Assembly (NCBI RefSeq): GCF_003545805.1
Contig: NZ_NMQR01000001.1
Span: 1 to 64,000 of the forward strand
Source of the DNA: Photorhabdus sp. CRCIA-P01
GTDB lineage: Bacteria; Pseudomonadota; Gammaproteobacteria; Enterobacterales; Enterobacteriaceae
Direction: 5' to 3'
DNA: 64,000 bases
Position 1 is the stretch's first letter; every line of letters begins with the position of its first letter. A program made the translations under genes and the position numbers. The notes beneath the pieces were generated by a model. The model ran no database searches. It saw only the letters and a program-made list of their open reading frames with translations, and had not been told where the DNA came from. This document shows positions 16,769 through 25,380 of the stretch, one piece after another.

Positions 16769-17440
16769 ATGACTAGAAAAAATTCGACTACTTCACTACA
16801 AATAATCAATACCTTGGAAGTCAGCAATGAACCGTGGGGAATAAAAGATAAGTCTTCCTGTTTCCTCTATGGTAATAATGCATTAATTAAACTCCAAAAT
16901 ATAAATGCCAACTATGATTATGAAGGTAAATATGACAGTGATATTCCCTGGAGTGGCAATAAATCTGCCAAAGATTTTATTACACATGATTTGCAGGTAA
17001 TAAAAAATAGAGAAAGTATTTTATCATTAGAGACGCATGTATTTGGGCGAGATAAAGTTTTATCATCTTATTTCCAAGAAAAATTTCCACTCTATGATGA
17101 TCAAGGTGAATGCATCGGTATTCTTTTCCATTCCTGGAAAGTTCAGAATAATTCACTGACTCGGCTATTTCACAGTAAACTATCTGCTTCTATTATGTTT
17201 CAATCGCCAACTCATCTTCTTACTGAACAGGAATGGGAAATTGTCTTTCTTTTTCTGCAAAAATATAGTAAGTCACAAATCTGTCAATTACTCAAAATTT
17301 CAGATAAAACCATAGAGGAATATATAAGAAAGATTTATAATAAATTGAAAGTTAACTCAGACGCACAACTGGAGGAATATTGCCAACTAAATAGTTTTGA
17401 TCTCTATGCACCAAAAAGGTTCTTATTGTCTTACTTATAA
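16769..17440 (+). CDS. PAS4-LuxR solo transcriptional regulator (second block, member 1)
   Basis: A 223-aa PAS_4-LuxR solo. I chose the ATG at 16769 (MTRKNSTTSLQIINTLEVSN), which aligns with the N-termini of members at 442-3247; the open frame upstream belongs to another reading frame of the truncated neighbour. The sensor half has EPWGIKDKSSCFLYGNNA. The HTH half is TEQEWEIVFLFLQKYSKSQICQLLKISDKTIEEYIRKIYNKLKV, divergent from the others. It is AT-rich like the rest of the block. Confidence 0.85.
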   Translation: MTRKNSTTSLQIINTLEVSNEPWGIKDKSSCFLYGNNALIKLQNINANYDYEGKYDSDIPWSGNKSAKDFITHDLQVIKNRESILSLETHVFGRDKVLSSYFQEKFPLYDDQGECIGILFHSWKVQNNSLTRLFHSKLSASIMFQSPTHLLTEQEWEIVFLFLQKYSKSQICQLLKISDKTIEEYIRKIYNKLKVNSDAQLEEYCQLNSFDLYAPKRFLLSYL

Positions 17441-17495
17441 ATATCGTCTATTTATTCAAATTTTTTATAAGGTAATAATGTTATAAAGGTCAAAT

Positions 17496-18191
17496 ATGAG
17501 TCAATCAGGATGTAAAAAAGTCCCTTTTATTACTCCTCAATTAACTAATATGTGGGATAAAAGCTCAGAACCGTGGTTTGTAAAAGATAAGGAGTTCCGC
17601 TTTATTTATGCAAATAAAATGTTTATTAAAGCTAATAAGCTACCTGAAGATTTTGATATTATTGGGTATACCGATAAAGAATTACCTTCGCCAGTTAATC
17701 AATTTTCTTATCTTTTTGAGGAACATGATCATAAGGTGTTACAGGGTATGCAACGAATATCATCTCTTAGCACTTACCCTCAAGAAAAAAATGAACAAGC
17801 TACATCCTATTTCTGTGATAAATATCCGTTAATAGACGAAAATAAACAGTGTATTGGCATAATTGCTCACGCAAGAGAAATACATAATTTTACGGTATCT
17901 CATTATATGGAGAACAATATTCCTATATCAATTCGATTTCAACAACCTAACAATATATTAAAAGAGAAAGAATGGATAATCATTTTTTTATTCTGCCGTG
18001 GCGTTAATAATAGATATATAGCTGACGAAATGAAAATTTCATATCGCACTGTGGAGAAATATTTCGAAAGTATCTATGAGAAACTATCAGTTAACTCAGC
18101 AATTGAGTTAAGAACACTTTGCAAAGAGAATAGTTATGATCTTTATATTCCCTCCCAATACTTTCAATCTATAGGCCATATTTTGCTATAA
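17496..18191 (+). CDS. PAS4-LuxR solo transcriptional regulator (second block, member 2)
   Basis: A 231-aa PAS_4-LuxR solo, clearly the closest paralogue of 3395-4090 (same start MxxSGxKxVPFITPQLTxxWDKS, same length, same C-terminus YFxSIGHxxL). The PAS half has EPWFVKDKEFRFIYAN. The HTH half is LKEKEWIIIFLFCRGVNNRYIADEMKISYRTVEKYFESIYEKLSV. It lies 55 bp after the preceding solo. The pairing of a 223-aa type with a 231-aa type repeats the order at 2576-4090. Confidence 0.87.
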   Translation: MSQSGCKKVPFITPQLTNMWDKSSEPWFVKDKEFRFIYANKMFIKANKLPEDFDIIGYTDKELPSPVNQFSYLFEEHDHKVLQGMQRISSLSTYPQEKNEQATSYFCDKYPLIDENKQCIGIIAHAREIHNFTVSHYMENNIPISIRFQQPNNILKEKEWIIIFLFCRGVNNRYIADEMKISYRTVEKYFESIYEKLSVNSAIELRTLCKENSYDLYIPSQYFQSIGHILL

Positions 18192-18498
18192 ATAATCGAT
18201 TTCATGATTACATATTTCTCTCTGACCTGTTTAATTAACCTGAATTTTGCTTAAATTCCCCCTAACTGATATATGGATAACAATTTTATAAATAAAAATA
18301 AAGGGCTAAAAACATGACTAAATAATCATTTTTTTGAAAATTTACTTTTCTATTTCTGTTGAAGACTTTATATAAAAACGATGAAACCAAGAGATTCCCA
18401 TGAGCACTGATTGATGCCTTAAGGTTTACATCAACATTTTGGCAAGAGACAGGGTGTTTATAACCCTGTTTCAATGCCAAGATCCAGATACTCCACAA
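18192..18498. other. AT-rich intergenic region, no supported gene
   Basis: The space between convergent LuxR solo and PTS genes contains an open frame on the minus strand (18286-18498) without similarity or a good ribosome binding site. I see no convincing terminator. Confidence 0.35.
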
Positions 18499-19755
18499 TC
18501 AACGAACAATAATACCTAACAGAATGCCCAATGCGCCAAAGTCAGCATCACTGAATGTCGTGTTGGCAATACCGATATCCCCCAAAACGGGTAACAGAAA
18601 TACGGGTAAGAAGGTGATCAGAAAGCCCTGAGCAAAAGCCCCGAGAATAGCGCCTCTACGCCCCCCTGTCGCATTACCAAAAACCCCGGCCGCCGCACCA
18701 ACAAAAAAGTGCGGCACAACGCCGGGAATAATGACCGTCATACCTAATGCATACAGTACAAACATACCGATAACACCAGCCACAAAACTGCTCAAGAACC
18801 CTACCAATACGGCATTAGGAGCGTAAGGGAAGACAACCGGGCAATCTAACGCAGGTTTAGCATTGGGTACCAGTTTGTCAGAAATTCCTTTAAACGCGGG
18901 AACGATTTCTGCAATTACCATTCTCACACCTTGCAGAATAATGTATACACCCGCGGCAAAGGTAATAGATTGCATTAGCGAGAACATAAATCCATTTTTC
19001 CCACCACTGACTTCTCTCACAAAATCACCGCCAGCGAATAAGCAACTGATCATGAAAATAATCGCCATCGTAAAAGAGATGGCAACCGGTGTATCACGCA
19101 GAAACAGCAAGCTTTTCGGAACATTCATCTCTTCGGTTGAGTGGGCCTTATTTCCTAGTTTGCTGCCAATAAAACCAGATAGAACATAGGAGAGCGAGGA
19201 AAAATGCCCAATGGCAACGTCGTCAGAACCTGTTACTTTCTTCATATATGGATGAGCAATCGCCGGGAAGAAAACCATAGCAACGCCAACAACCACAGAA
19301 CCAATAGCCACTAGCATCGAGCCTTTGATCCCTGCTGTTGCCAGAATCACCGCGACCATCATGGACATAAATAATGTGTGATGCCCAGTCAGAAAGATAA
19401 ATTTCCACGGGGTAAAACGTGCAATCAAGATATTGATCACCATAGCAAAGAACATGATCATTGCCATTTCTTTACCAAAACTCTTTTGCGCAATGGAAAC
19501 AATTGCTTCGTTGTTTGGTACGACTCCCTGAATACCAAAGGCGTGTTGGAAAATTTCAGCAAACCCTCCCAGTGAAGAAACGATTAATCCAGCACCGGCA
19601 CCCAAGATCACAAAACCCATAATGGTTTTTATGGTACCTTTGATACATTCAGTCACCGGTTTCCTTTGCATGATCAAACCAACAAGCGCGATAAACCCAA
19701 CCAAAATCGCAGGTTCTGACAGGACATCATTCATCAGAAAATGAAAAAATTCCAT
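18499..19755 (-). CDS. PTS ascorbate-type EIIC transporter (UlaA/SgaT family)
   Basis: A 418-aa multi-pass permease of the UlaA (SgaT) family (MEFFHFLMNDVLSEPAILVGFIALVGLIMQRK, KFIFLTGHHTLFMS, GHFSSLSYVLSGFIGSKLG, GNATGGRRGAILGAFAQG). The start at 19755 is chosen because GGGAGG lies 6 bp upstream; the longer frame overlaps the EIIB stop. It forms a three-gene PTS with EIIB and EIIA upstream. Ascorbate-family PTS also import other pentonates or polyols. No ulaDEF-type catabolic genes are linked, so the substrate is uncertain. Confidence 0.88.
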   Translation of the reverse strand: MEFFHFLMNDVLSEPAILVGFIALVGLIMQRKPVTECIKGTIKTIMGFVILGAGAGLIVSSLGGFAEIFQHAFGIQGVVPNNEAIVSIAQKSFGKEMAMIMFFAMVINILIARFTPWKFIFLTGHHTLFMSMMVAVILATAGIKGSMLVAIGSVVVGVAMVFFPAIAHPYMKKVTGSDDVAIGHFSSLSYVLSGFIGSKLGNKAHSTEEMNVPKSLLFLRDTPVAISFTMAIIFMISCLFAGGDFVREVSGGKNGFMFSLMQSITFAAGVYIILQGVRMVIAEIVPAFKGISDKLVPNAKPALDCPVVFPYAPNAVLVGFLSSFVAGVIGMFVLYALGMTVIIPGVVPHFFVGAAAGVFGNATGGRRGAILGAFAQGFLITFLPVFLLPVLGDIGIANTTFSDADFGALGILLGIIVR

Positions 19756-19768
19756 GGCGACCTCCCGG

Positions 19769-20056
19769 TTACAGTGCACCAAGTTCAACTAATGCCACGG
19801 ACAGACGTACTTTCATTGCCGATTTATCCACCATATTGTCCAGCGAAACAATTTTGCCATCGACTGCCTGAGCAACCAGTTGTTCTGCAATATCTTTAGT
19901 ACCGACAAAAATGTCGCTTTGAGTGGCTTTTGCCGACCCCAGATCAACGTGATCAACACTGGCATCTACTCCCATCTCTTTCAGAATATTTTTGATGCTC
20001 ATTTCCATCATCAAGCTGGTACCTAACCCATGTCCGCAAACAACAGTGATTTTCAT
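19769..20056 (-). CDS. PTS EIIB component, ascorbate/lactose type (UlaB-like)
   Basis: A 95-aa cytosolic EIIB with the phosphocysteine P-loop MKITVVCGHGLGTSLMMEM (Cys-7 or -8 region). It receives phosphate from the EIIA upstream and passes it to the sugar carried by EIIC. The start at 20056 is preferred (GGGGA 6 bp upstream, and the motif begins at residue 1 as in the family). It lies 13 bp before the EIIC start. Confidence 0.88.
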   Translation of the reverse strand: MKITVVCGHGLGTSLMMEMSIKNILKEMGVDASVDHVDLGSAKATQSDIFVGTKDIAEQLVAQAVDGKIVSLDNMVDKSAMKVRLSVALVELGAL

Positions 20057-20085
20057 ACAGTTTCCCCATGGCAAAAAATAACGAT

Positions 20086-20529
20086 TTAATACTGGTTAAT
20101 CACGGCAAGAATTTCTTCTTTACTTTTGGCACTCATCAGTAATGAAATATCTTGTTGATTATCAAATAGTTCGGCAAGTTGAGCGATCACTTCGATATGG
20201 CTGTTGCTATCAGTTGCTGCTAAGACAATCAACAAACTAACCGGATCATTTCCTTCCGACCCAAACTCCACTCCTTTGCTAATCACAGTTAACGCTAAAG
20301 CTAATTTGTTGACCCCTTCTTCCGGTCTGGCATGTGGCATAGCAATTCCCGGGCCGACAACATAATAGGGACCAATTACCTCATGTGAACGATAAATAGC
20401 ATCAATATAACGAGAAGAAATGGCGCCATTTTCCACTAAAGGCTGACAAGCAATCGCGATCGCTTCGCGCCAATTTTTAACATTCGGTATCACTTGGATC
20501 ACATCTTGAGTGAGTAACGTCTTTAGCAT
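20086..20529 (-). CDS. PTS EIIA component (fructose/mannitol-type EIIA_2 domain)
   Basis: A 147-aa EIIA. The active histidine lies in GPGIAMPHARPEEGVNKLAL (about His-66). It is the first gene of the operon, with a strong ribosome binding site (GGGGAG). Two symmetrical operators lie about 72-120 bp upstream, between it and the divergent LacI-family gene, so the system is very likely controlled by that regulator. Confidence 0.88.
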   Translation of the reverse strand: MLKTLLTQDVIQVIPNVKNWREAIAIACQPLVENGAISSRYIDAIYRSHEVIGPYYVVGPGIAMPHARPEEGVNKLALALTVISKGVEFGSEGNDPVSLLIVLAATDSNSHIEVIAQLAELFDNQQDISLLMSAKSKEEILAVINQY

Positions 20530-20600
20530 CAATCTCCCCTAATTAAAATCTCATTCCGCACTATCTACCTTCTGTCTTCTGCTAGTGATATTAGTCACAA

Positions 20601-20650
20601 ATGATAGCGCTATCCATGATCGTAACTCATAATTGTGATAGCGCTATCAT
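20601..20650. promoter_or_regulatory. Paired palindromic operators for the divergent LacI/GntR-type regulator
   Basis: Two near-identical palindromes centred on GATAGCGCTATC lie in the divergent region, at 20601-20617 (ATGATAGCGCTATCCAT) and 20635-20650 (GTGATAGCGCTATCAT). Centre-to-centre distance is 34 bp, about three helical turns. LacI-family repressors bind such symmetrical sites with a central CG step. The location between the PTS operon and the regulator supports joint control. Confidence 0.75.
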
Positions 20651-20778
20651 TTGTTATTTGATTAATTCACCAGAAAGCGAAAGTACATCATGGTTTTTTC
20701 CCACGACTTGCCTGAGATCAGGTAGAATCCCATCGTCAAATTCATAGCCGTTAATTAAAAAAATAGAAAAATATTTTG

Positions 20779-21819
20779 ATGAAAAAGATACGAAAACGCC
20801 GTAATACAGGGCGAGTAACATTACAAGATGTTGCTAAGTATGCCGGTGTCGGTTCAATGACAGTTTCACGCGCATTGAGAACACCAGAAATGGTATCGGA
20901 TAAATTACGAGAAAAAATTGAACAAGCTATACAAGAATTGGGATATATCCCAAATGGTGCTGCCGGCGCACTTGCTTCGGGCCAAAGTAATATTATCGCG
21001 GTGCTTGTGCCTTCATTGACAGATAAAGCCAGCGCTACATTTATACAGTCACTGCAACAAGTGCTGAATAAACATGCCTTTCAAGTTTTGCTTGGATGTC
21101 ATGAATATGACCATCATAAAGAAGCCGAAATTATCATGACATTACTGCAAAGCAATGCAGCAGCATTGGTGATTTTCGGTTCGCAATTGGCGGATAAAAC
21201 CTACAGTAACATTTCTCATATCAATATTCCCATTATTAATGTTGCGGGCTCTCATCAACAGCAGACGACTATTAATATAGAAACCGATTTTTCCGCGGCT
21301 GCCTATACGTTGACTGAACATATGTTGAATAATGGCCGCAAGCATATCGGTTATATTGGCGCCCAAATGGACAGCCGTTTACGCAATCAGCAAATTAATG
21401 GCTGGCATAAAGCCATGCTGCATCACTATCAGAATGCTGACCAAAGTATCACTACCTCGGATACTGCTAGCATGCAATTTGGTCGCCAGGCAATGACTGA
21501 GATGTTATTACGTCAACCTGAACTGGAAGGTGTGATTTGCAGTCATGAAGTCATTGCCCTAGGTGTCATGTTTGAATGCCAGCGGCGTCTGCTTAAGATA
21601 CCCACTGATTTGGCTGTTGCTTGTCTGGAAGGCTCAGATAACTGTGACCACACACAGCCAACACTGACATCAATTCGCATTGATTATCCCCAAATAGGCA
21701 GGGACACCGGAAAATTGCTGATAAAACTGCTCGATCAACAAGGTGAAGATGAAACAAAATATCAAAACAACCAATATCACCTGTTTTCATATAAGTTCGA
21801 GCCTAGACAAAGTGCTTAA
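20779..21819 (+). CDS. LacI/GntR-family transcriptional repressor
   Basis: A 346-aa regulator. The N-terminal HTH is TLQDVAKYAGVGSMTVSRALRTPEMVSDKLREKI. The hinge follows (LGYIPNGAAGALASGQSNII), then a periplasmic-binding-like effector domain. Sequence features resemble the gluconate repressor branch (RKRRNTGRVTLQDVA...GSMTVSRALR). It is divergent from the three-component PTS and most likely its local repressor, acting at the two palindromes at 20601-20650. The ATG at 20779 is used; the TTG just before it is less likely. Confidence 0.9.
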   Translation: MKKIRKRRNTGRVTLQDVAKYAGVGSMTVSRALRTPEMVSDKLREKIEQAIQELGYIPNGAAGALASGQSNIIAVLVPSLTDKASATFIQSLQQVLNKHAFQVLLGCHEYDHHKEAEIIMTLLQSNAAALVIFGSQLADKTYSNISHINIPIINVAGSHQQQTTINIETDFSAAAYTLTEHMLNNGRKHIGYIGAQMDSRLRNQQINGWHKAMLHHYQNADQSITTSDTASMQFGRQAMTEMLLRQPELEGVICSHEVIALGVMFECQRRLLKIPTDLAVACLEGSDNCDHTQPTLTSIRIDYPQIGRDTGKLLIKLLDQQGEDETKYQNNQYHLFSYKFEPRQSA

Positions 21820-21899
21820 CAAAATAAAAACGCCCTGACGAGACATCAATTGTGATTAAAGCCTATAGCCAGCCGTGGTAACTATTTTACCTGCTTTAC

Positions 21900-22355
21900 C
21901 TACTGGCTTAGACCATGTGGCGTAAAAGAAAAACCCGCATAATCTTCAACCCTATTTACTATGTCAGCCACTGTCGTTTCAGCCAAGGCGGCTTCCAGCA
22001 CACCGGTAACACGCGAGAATTCATCTTCTAATACTGGGGTGATATTGTGCCCAATATAACACTTGGGATTAGGTTTAGAGCGGTGCAATGTAAAATACAA
22101 AGGGTCTTCAACTGCGCGATAAATATCTAATAATGAGATTTGCTTCGACGACCGGGCGAGTAATGCTCCCCCTCCCTGCCCCATTTGCGAATACGTCAGG
22201 CCAGCTTCCGCAAGGGCGCCTAAGAGCCGACGAACAACAGCCGGGTTAGTATTCACACTTTTTGCGATATCTTCAGAACGCACGGCTTGTCCGTGGTGAA
22301 GCGCGATATCGGTGAGAATATGAATAGCGACAGCAAAACGGGTAGATGTTGGCAC
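21900..22355 (-). CDS. Rrf2-family transcriptional regulator
   Basis: A 151-aa winged-helix regulator of the Rrf2 family: MPTSTRFAVAIHILTDIALHHGQAVRSEDIAKSVNTNPAVVRRLLGALAEAGL, then GQGGGALLARSSKQISLLDIYRAVE. It has only one cysteine (near residue 98), so it probably lacks the three-Cys iron-sulphur site of IscR/NsrR and resembles YwnA-type members. It lies downstream of a SnoaL-like gene and an OYE reductase on the same strand and may control that electrophile-response set; this is inference. Confidence 0.86.
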   Translation of the reverse strand: MPTSTRFAVAIHILTDIALHHGQAVRSEDIAKSVNTNPAVVRRLLGALAEAGLTYSQMGQGGGALLARSSKQISLLDIYRAVEDPLYFTLHRSKPNPKCYIGHNITPVLEDEFSRVTGVLEAALAETTVADIVNRVEDYAGFSFTPHGLSQ

Positions 22356-22560
22356 TGGAGGATCCTATATACCTTAAGGATGTTATGAAAGAATAGCAGA
22401 GTATGAATAAAAAGACCGTGTAGTATGTCACTAATTTCGTCACATAACAATGAATGAAATTCAGAATGTTAACTTGTCTGATTAACATTCCTACTCCTCC
22501 CGTTTTGCCACCGTATGCTATTATTTGGCTCAGTTAAGGTTACAAGCATGATAACTAATG

Positions 22561-22962
22561 CTACCGAATAGAATAATCTGCATAAGCACGCTCAATCTGA
22601 AGCGTATCGGCAGTTTGTTGTAATTTAACTAACCGCCCATCCCGCACTGTCCATATATGAACGAAACGAGAAATAAATCGTTTACCACGCTTCACCCGTC
22701 CTAAATAATTACCCAAAACAATGACATGATCATCTGACTCAAAATATTCAGAACTGTCTACAACAAACTCATCAATATCATTTAAAAATGGCACAAAGAA
22801 ATTATTTAATACATCTTCAATTCCTTCATAAATCCCACCATACCGAGATCCTTCGGTAACATCCCAAATAATATCATTCGCCATAATCTGGCGAAGAACA
22901 TCAACATCCCCCATAGCGTCGTAAAAACGACGAACAATAGATACATTTAATGAATCTGACAT
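22561..22962 (-). CDS. SnoaL/NTF2-like fold protein
   Basis: A 133-aa NTF2-like protein (VSIVRRFYDAMGDVDVLRQIMANDIIWDVTEGS..YEGIEDVLNNFFVPF..HVIVLGNYLGRVKRGKRFISRFVHIWTVRDGRLVKLQQTADT), typical of the SnoaL-like domain. Members include polyketide cyclases, isomerases and proteins without known function, so the role is undefined. The second ATG is preferred because AAGGAG lies at proper spacing for it and only 1 bp from the first. It follows the OYE reductase on the same strand. Confidence 0.83.
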   Translation of the reverse strand: MSDSLNVSIVRRFYDAMGDVDVLRQIMANDIIWDVTEGSRYGGIYEGIEDVLNNFFVPFLNDIDEFVVDSSEYFESDDHVIVLGNYLGRVKRGKRFISRFVHIWTVRDGRLVKLQQTADTLQIERAYADYSIR

Positions 22963-23143
22963 TATCATTCTCCTTCAAATTATCCTGCAATGAAATATGA
23001 CCGGCTCTTATAAAATGAGCCGGCCGGATATCTTGAGACGTTCAACAAAAAAGCGCCACTGGAGCTTTAAATTAACATCCCCGGAAAATAACTCGAATAT
23101 CTTTCATGTTAGGCTATCCATTACGGGTAAGATATCCCCTTAC

Positions 23144-24199
23144 CTAGGTAAGCGCTGGATAATCAGTATAGCCTATGGCACCAGGAACCATAAAAGTTTC
23201 CGGTTGTTGTTCATTAAATGGTGCTTCAACTAAAAACCGGTGAGGTAAATCTGGATTAGAGATAAACAATTGACCAAAAGCCACTGCATCAGCCCAGTCG
23301 TCAGCAAGAACTTGCTCGGCACTCGCTTTAGTAAGTTCCTCGTTAGCAATATAGGTTGACCCAAAAGCCTCTTTTATCACCTTACTTAAGTCACCATCAA
23401 CGATGGCATCACGCGAGAAAATAAAAGCAATACCACGTTTACCCAGTTCACCTGCTACATATCCGAATGTCACCACCGGATTAGAATCCGCCATAGAGTA
23501 ATGTCCACCACGTGGCGCCAAATGCATACCGACGCGCGATGCCCCCCAAACTGAAATACAAGCGTCTGTCACCTCCAGCAGCAACCGAGCCCGATTTTCT
23601 ACCGAACCCCCGTACTGATCTGTGCGCAGATTAGCACTATCTTGCAAGAATTGATCGAGCAAATATCCATTGGCGCCATGTATTTCTACTCCGTCAAATC
23701 CTGCCGCTTTCGCATTTTCCGCTCCACGTCTGAATGCTTCGACAATGCCAGGAATTTCCTCAGACTCAAGTGCCCGAGGAACCACGAAAGGACGTTTTGG
23801 TCGTAATAAGCTGACATGACCATCGGCCGCAATTGCACTTGGCGCCACAGGCCGTTCTCCATTAAGGAAAGCAGGGTCCGATATCCGCCCCACATGCCAA
23901 AGCTGTATAAAAATACGCCCTCCGGCAGCATGCACAGCATCCGTAACCAACCGCCAACCAGCAACTTGTTCATCCGACCAAATACCCGGCGTATTCTCGT
24001 AGCCAACTCCCTGTGGGGTTACTGAAGTCGCTTCACTGATAATCAAACCGGCAGAAGCCCGCTGAACATAGTACTCCGCCATCAGCGTATTAGGGACACG
24101 CCCTTCTCCTACTGCACGGCTACGTGTCAGAGGAGCCATAATGATGCGATTTGGCAAGTCGAGATCACCAATGCGAATTGGGTCAAAAAGTGTAGGCAT
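23144..24199 (-). CDS. Old-yellow-enzyme family alkene reductase (NemA-like)
   Basis: A 351-aa FMN-dependent ene-reductase: FDPIRIGDLDLPNRIIMAPLTRSRA, IQLWHVGRIS, GFDGVEIHGANGYLLDQFLQDSAN, DQYGGSVENRARLLLEV and the C-terminal GAIGYTDYPAL are family hallmarks. It reduces activated C=C bonds or nitro compounds with NADPH and acts in electrophile detoxification. The longer open frame (to 24274) adds 25 residues not found in the family, so the ATG at 24199 (MPTLFDPI) is used. A palindrome at 24344-24368 is the likely operator. Confidence 0.88.
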   Translation of the reverse strand: MPTLFDPIRIGDLDLPNRIIMAPLTRSRAVGEGRVPNTLMAEYYVQRASAGLIISEATSVTPQGVGYENTPGIWSDEQVAGWRLVTDAVHAAGGRIFIQLWHVGRISDPAFLNGERPVAPSAIAADGHVSLLRPKRPFVVPRALESEEIPGIVEAFRRGAENAKAAGFDGVEIHGANGYLLDQFLQDSANLRTDQYGGSVENRARLLLEVTDACISVWGASRVGMHLAPRGGHYSMADSNPVVTFGYVAGELGKRGIAFIFSRDAIVDGDLSKVIKEAFGSTYIANEELTKASAEQVLADDWADAVAFGQLFISNPDLPHRFLVEAPFNEQQPETFMVPGAIGYTDYPALT

Positions 24200-24343
24200 A
24201 TTTTTTCTCTCATTTAGATTAATAAATGCACTTCGTTGCAAATCATCAATAGGTACATCACCAGATAACAACACCCGTCAGGGAATGTAGGCTACTTTTC
24301 TCACTCTCGAACCTGTAATAACAGGCGATTCGTTTCTATGAAT

Positions 24344-24368
24344 TAATGTAACTTACACAGTTACATTA
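24344..24368. promoter_or_regulatory. Inverted repeat upstream of the OYE reductase
   Basis: Perfect 9-bp arms TAATGTAAC and GTTACATTA are separated by 7 bp (TTACACA), 145-169 bp upstream of the reductase start. Such a site is typical for a dimeric repressor. The nearby Rrf2-family protein is a candidate, but no matching site was seen at its own promoter. Confidence 0.5.
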
Positions 24369-24520
24369 AACAAGAGGGATCTGATACCAGATGTCAGGAT
24401 ATCCGCAAGATTAATGCCATGACACAACAATGACTTTGTTTAAGAATGGGATAGGCCGCTTGTAGTCTTTGATTTAAGTGAATAAGGATTCGTTGAATGA
24501 GTGGTATAAAAAAGGCTACG

Positions 24521-24558
24521 CAATACGCAGCCTTGAAACGCGCTTTAATGGATAGAGT
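24521..24558 (+). repeat. Direct repeat flanking the ParDE-like module (left copy)
   Basis: The sequence CAATAC.CAGCCTTGAAAC...CTTTAATGGATAGA recurs at 25195-25232 in the same orientation, with about 32 of 37 positions identical by eye. The two copies enclose the toxin-antitoxin genes. Confidence 0.7.
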
Positions 24559-24560
24559 CC

Positions 24561-24890
24561 CTATCCAATGAGTTTTAAATCCGCTTTTCCGTGTCGCTTT
24601 TGTTCCTGATAAAAATTTTCATGTGAGCCAAAGTTCAGCAGGTATAACTCTAATTTCCCTTCAACCCAACAATAACCAAGCAATGTTAACTGGTTATTTA
24701 ACTGAAATTTATGAACACGAAGGAAACTTAAATCACCTTTCTTCTGCTCACCGATTTTAGGGTTATCAATTATTCTATCAATCTCATCTTCTACTATCGT
24801 AAGCAGATCCTCAGATAACTTAGATAATGCTTTAGAGAAACGTCTTGTTTCATAAACATCAATCTTTGGATCTTTTTGTCCTTCTGACAT
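24561..24890 (-). CDS. RelE/ParE-family toxin
   Basis: A 109-aa basic protein of the ParE/RelE type: IDVYETRRFSKALSKLSEDLLTIVEDEIDRIIDNPKIGEQKKGDLSFLRVHKFQLNNQLTLLGYCW, then ELYLLNFGSHENFYQEQKR. The strand-helix pattern and the closing 'NFGSHENFY' fit the GSHENFY subgroup of RelE/StbE toxins. The start at 24890 is chosen because it gives a normal-length toxin overlapping the antitoxin gene by 32 bp. By family knowledge it acts on ribosome-bound mRNA or gyrase; which one cannot be decided here. Confidence 0.82.
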   Translation of the reverse strand: MSEGQKDPKIDVYETRRFSKALSKLSEDLLTIVEDEIDRIIDNPKIGEQKKGDLSFLRVHKFQLNNQLTLLGYCWVEGKLELYLLNFGSHENFYQEQKRHGKADLKLIG

Positions 24891-25095
24891 AACGCGACAC
24901 CTTACCGCTATTGACTTCGCTTTTTGCCAGTAAAGAATCAAGGATAAAAGAGTACGACAAATCAGGGTTATCCTCCGCAATACGGCCAATCTTAGCCCAA
25001 TGCTCGATTTGCTTAGGTACACTTCTGCTTGAAGCTTCTGCATGAATTTTTACATCATTCACGAAATCATCATCCAAACGTATACTGATAGCCAT
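24859..25095 (-). CDS. ParD-like antitoxin
   Basis: A 78-aa protein whose N-terminus (MAISIRLDDDFVNDVKIHAEASSRSVPKQIEHWAKIGRIA) is a ribbon-helix-helix-type DNA-binding motif of the 'ParD-like' family. The C-terminal part (SYSFILDSLLAKSEVNSGKVSRYVRRTKRSKD) would wrap the toxin. It precedes and overlaps the RelE/ParE toxin gene, the usual order for co-translated toxin-antitoxin modules. Imperfect palindromes around 25130-25180 (TGCGATATAAAACGCA) may be its autoregulatory site. Confidence 0.82.
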   Translation of the reverse strand: MAISIRLDDDFVNDVKIHAEASSRSVPKQIEHWAKIGRIAEDNPDLSYSFILDSLLAKSEVNSGKVSRYVRRTKRSKD

Positions 25096-25194
25096 AGTTT
25101 AGTTTGCCCTCTGGGATTTTGTACTACATGCGATATAAAACGCATCTGTATAGAATGCAACATTTTGTCGCATTTTGCAATTTAAAAAACCAAA

Positions 25195-25232
25195 CAATAC
25201 TCAGCCTTGAAACATCCTTTAATGGATAGATG
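25195..25232 (+). repeat. Direct repeat flanking the ParDE-like module (right copy)
   Basis: Partner of the repeat at 24521-24558. It suggests that the toxin-antitoxin module was inserted or can be excised by recombination. Confidence 0.7.
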
Positions 25233-25380
25233 CAATAACCTACGTTTGAAAATACGTAAGCCCAGTTTTATCTTTTTTAACCTCCCCTCCTCAAAAATTG
25301 GTTATGATTATAAATAGCTTGCCTGATGCTGGAGGCTGTTGGTTGATATGTAAAAAAATTTTTACTCGGAGGATGCATAT

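Noticed and set aside
18286-18498. Minus-strand ORF downstream of the ascorbate-type EIIC
   Set aside because: No domain, no ribosome binding site, and ordinary AT-rich intergenic composition.
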